Positions 45,793 to 49,335 of a stretch of 49,335 bases of DNA are shown piece by piece; positions within the stretch are counted from its first letter, which is position 1; each line of letters begins with the position of its first letter. The stretch is from Leptolyngbya sp. DLM2.Bin15 (GTDB lineage Bacteria > Cyanobacteriota > Cyanobacteriia > RECH01). The notes under the pieces are model-generated. The model worked only from the letters and a program-made list of their open reading frames with translations. It had not been told where the DNA came from and ran no database searches. The position numbers and the translations under genes are program-made. The stretch is from the NCBI GenBank assembly GCA_007694125.1, contig RECH01000250.1, positions 1-49,335 on the forward strand. Direction: 5' to 3'.

Positions 45793-46602
45793 GGGTAAGC
45801 AGCGGCTAGAACAAAGAGATCCCTCGAAGGATAGCGAACATTAGGGGCGATCGCACTCCCTTGCACCGCTCATCTCTTGGGCTCAAGTATTTTAGTACAA
45901 AAGAACTACTAAAATCTATTTCAGCAGGGGCGATCGCCCTCTGGTGTTACGGGATAGCCATGTCAGATTACAAAGCGTTACAGGATTACCCGCCCCTCAT
46001 GATTCGTAACAATTACAAACGTCTTCCCCATGACCCGCCGACCTTTTCCCAGATCATGCCGTGATCTATAAGACTTTATTTATGTTTGCCACAAAAAGCA
46101 TCGATTTTTGCCCTGATTTTGCAGGTCAATAGACCCAGCTCATCCCGCCATAAGCCTTGACCTCTATAGGGTTCAGTAGACTGCTATCCCCCAAAAATCA
46201 GGTTCTCTCCTAGGATTTTTTTGTTTATTGTTCTGATTTTTATAAAAATCAATTATAAAATTTTGTTGTATTGATTTTTTAGACTTTGAAACTGAATTTA
46301 AGAGATTTAAAGCCGATTATAAAATTCAATCAATTTTTAGCAGCTATTTACAGGGTCTTTTGATTAGCGATCGCCTTTTCATTCCCAAGGGATTCATGAA
46401 TAATGCTGTTCAGTAACCGATCGAGGCTAACGGTTTAGGTTTACAGAGTCGCATCGCGGCTCGCCCCAATCTTCACTCCCGCATTCATTCCCCCCTTTCT
46501 AACGGCATCTCTCAAAGCTTTTCAAGGCTACAGACGATGACTCTAGCCCTAGCTCCAGAGCTGCCCGCCCCGTCCTCAACGAACACAACAGGAGAACCCA
46601 GC
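45793..46602. other. divergent region upstream of chlL, partly very AT-rich
   Basis: 810 bases between the helicase (minus) and chlL (plus). It holds the LexA-like site at 45894-45907 within a 9-bp inverted repeat (45889-45915). From about 46200 to 46345 the sequence is very AT-rich, unlike the rest of the window. A perfect palindrome GATTTTTATAAAAATC sits at 46235-46250, and ATTATAAAATT occurs twice (46252-46262, 46317-46327). This is probably the chlL promoter zone. A 67-codon frame at 45861-46064 is not supported. Confidence 0.55.
45889..45915. promoter_or_regulatory. LexA-like box within a 9-bp inverted repeat
   Basis: ATTTTAGTA (45889-45897) and TACTAAAAT (45907-45915) are perfect inverted arms. 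Inside, AGTACAAAAGAACT (45894-45907) fits the cyanobacterial LexA consensus RGTACNNNDGTWCB except for one base. It lies upstream of the minus-strand helicase start, where an SOS-type operator would be expected. Confidence 0.5.
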
Positions 46603-47466
46603 GTGAAACTAGCTGTTTATGGAAAAGGTGGTATTGGTAAGTCCACCACAAGCTGCAATATCTCCGTGGCGCTCGCCAAGCGCGGCAAGAAAGTTCTGCA
46701 AATTGGCTGTGATCCAAAGCATGACAGCACCTTCACCCTGACAGGCTTCCTCATTCCCACCATCATTGATACGCTGCAAGAAAAGGACTATCACTACGAA
46801 GATGTCTGGCCGGAAGATGTGATCTACAAAGGCTATGGCGGCGTGGACTGTGTGGAAGCGGGTGGCCCCCCCGCAGGAGCAGGCTGTGGTGGCTATGTGG
46901 TGGGTGAAACCGTCAAGCTGCTGAAGGAACTCAACGCCTTTGATGAGTACGACGTAATTTTGTTTGATGTGCTCGGTGACGTTGTCTGTGGTGGCTTTGC
47001 CGCACCCTTGAACTACGCCGACTATTGCATGATCATCACCGACAACGGCTTTGATGCCCTGTTTGCCGCCAACCGCATTGCCGCGTCGGTTCGCGAAAAA
47101 TCTCGCACCCATCCCCTACGCTTGGCTGGATTGATCGGCAACCGCACCAGTAAGCGCGACCTGATCGACAAATACATCGAAACAGTGCCCATGCCGGTAC
47201 TGGAAATTCTGCCCTTGATTGAAGACATCCGCGTCTCTCGGGTCAAAGGTAAGACCTTGTTTGAGATGGCGGAGACCGATCCTTCCCTCAACTATGTCTG
47301 TGACTACTACCTCAACATTGCCGACCAAATCTTGGCCCAGCCCGAAGGCGTTGTGCCTAACGATGCTCAGGATCGGGATCTGTTTGCCCTCCTGTCGGAC
47401 TACTACCTCAACCCCACCACACCGCAAACCCAGCGGGAAGAAGCACCAGACCTGATGATGGTCTAG
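46603..47466 (+). CDS. chlL: light-independent protochlorophyllide reductase iron-sulfur ATP-binding subunit
   Basis: A 287-aa NifH-like protein that passes electrons to ChlN/ChlB for dark reduction of protochlorophyllide. The P-loop is [15 protein letters not shown]; the two [4Fe-4S] cysteines are in [12 protein letters not shown] and [12 protein letters not shown]. The GTG at 46603 is chosen because AGGAG ends eight bases upstream and the protein then begins (V/M)KLAVYGKGG as in other ChlL. An in-frame ATG at 46537 would add 22 residues (Ala/Pro/Thr-rich), without a ribosome site, and may be annotated elsewhere. ChlN follows after 224 bases. chlB is not in the window. Confidence 0.95.
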   Translation: MKLAVYGKGGIGKSTTSCNISVALAKRGKKVLQIGCDPKHDSTFTLTGFLIPTIIDTLQEKDYHYEDVWPEDVIYKGYGGVDCVEAGGPPAGAGCGGYVVGETVKLLKELNAFDEYDVILFDVLGDVVCGGFAAPLNYADYCMIITDNGFDALFAANRIAASVREKSRTHPLRLAGLIGNRTSKRDLIDKYIETVPMPVLEILPLIEDIRVSRVKGKTLFEMAETDPSLNYVCDYYLNIADQILAQPEGVVPNDAQDRDLFALLSDYYLNPTTPQTQREEAPDLMMV

Positions 47467-49103
<1,637 letters not shown>

Positions 49104-49125
49104 TACCAAGTCTTCTTGCCCTGAT

Positions 49126-49150
49126 ACCGGGAGTACGCCGCACTCCCGGT
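49126..49150 (+). terminator. hairpin after chlN
   Basis: ACCGGGAGT (49126-49134) pairs perfectly with ACTCCCGGT (49142-49150) around a seven-base loop, 22 bases past the chlN stop. No T run follows, as is common in cyanobacteria. Confidence 0.65.
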
Positions 49151-49231
49151 CACCCTGAACTGGTCGCAGGGTAGGAAATAGGGGGCGATCGCCGTTGTAG
49201 TGGTACGTCCACGGACTTCAATGAATAGGCG

Positions 49232-49265
49232 TAGAGTGCTGTTAGGCGAAGCCGTAACGCACCGT
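49232..49265. repeat. cyanobacterial hairpin repeat, second copy
   Basis: GCTGTTAGGCGAAGCCGTAACGCACCG resembles the element at 12512-12620, with which it shares the end GTAACGCACCG. Local pairing of GGC with GCC and of the flanks gives a small hairpin. It lies past chlN near the window end. Confidence 0.55.
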
Positions 49266-49335
49266 CTCATAACATCATCCAACCCCTAACCTAGAACCGT
49301 CCCCACCATTGCCCACCCCGAAATCGCCAGCGGGG

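Noticed and set aside
45861-46064. 67-codon plus-strand frame upstream of chlL
   Set aside because: It overlaps the LexA-like inverted repeat, has no ribosome site and its protein shows no recognisable pattern.

Overview
The window is chromosomal DNA from a filamentous cyanobacterium. The HIP1 octamer GCGATCGC recurs throughout, inside and between genes, and the gene set is cyanobacterial: chlI, chlL, chlN, ycf3, an RNase E with the cyanobacterial Arg-rich tail, DUF3370, DUF4079 and DUF1816 families, and hetR. HetR next to an RGSGR-containing PatX-type peptide gene indicates a multicellular lineage. Whether it makes heterocysts cannot be told from this window. No phage, insertion sequence, rRNA operon or CRISPR array was seen. 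There is one tRNA gene, tRNA-Ile(CAU).

Layout. 0-4.6 kb (minus strand): a three-part signalling protein (adenylate cyclase, TIR, AAA-like ATPase), a DUF3370 secreted protein and a pyroglutamyl-peptidase-like enzyme. 5.1-7.1 kb: a possible 42-aa membrane peptide, then a two-gene cassette of a ParM/StbA-type actin and a small protein that looks like its ribbon-helix-helix adaptor. 7-17.9 kb: envelope and housekeeping genes (LysM/M23 peptidase, HtrA protease, DUF4079, CNNM/CBS transporter-like protein, tRNA-Ile, pyrE, a lipocalin-like secreted protein, an unknown cytosolic protein, an RMD1/DUF155 protein, gatC, ycf3). 18-28 kb: two-domain PPK2, a STAS regulator, radical SAM/DUF2344 protein, RNase E with a long structured leader, and a PilB/GspE ATPase. 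28-34 kb: chlI-ruvC, an NAD-dependent epimerase, an alpha/beta hydrolase and gatA. 34-37.6 kb: a protein-arginine deiminase homologue with a complete catalytic set, a second hydrolase and DUF1816. 37.6-41.6 kb: rlmB with a repetitive basic N-terminus, mrnC, a second STAS protein and radC. 41.8-44 kb: hetR, patX and a divergent YCII gene, with several inverted and direct repeats between them. 44-49.3 kb: a DEAH helicase with a near-LexA box upstream, then chlL and chlN of the light-independent protochlorophyllide reductase.

How parts work together. ChlI (light-dependent branch entry, Mg insertion) and ChlL/ChlN (dark reduction of protochlorophyllide) all serve chlorophyll synthesis. Ycf3 serves photosystem I assembly. 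GatC and GatA are subunits of one amidotransferase encoded at separate sites. RNase E, Mini-III and RlmB are RNA-processing enzymes. PatX is predicted to be processed to an RGSGR peptide that inhibits HetR. Three convergent gene pairs share their stop codons within a CTAR tetramer, leaving no intergenic space. The most interesting items are the hetR-patX locus with its regulatory repeats, the protein-arginine deiminase, the cyclase-TIR-ATPase fusion, the chromosomal ParM-like cassette, and the competing hairpins in the rne leader. All assignments rest on reading the sequence and memory of the families; no database search was run.
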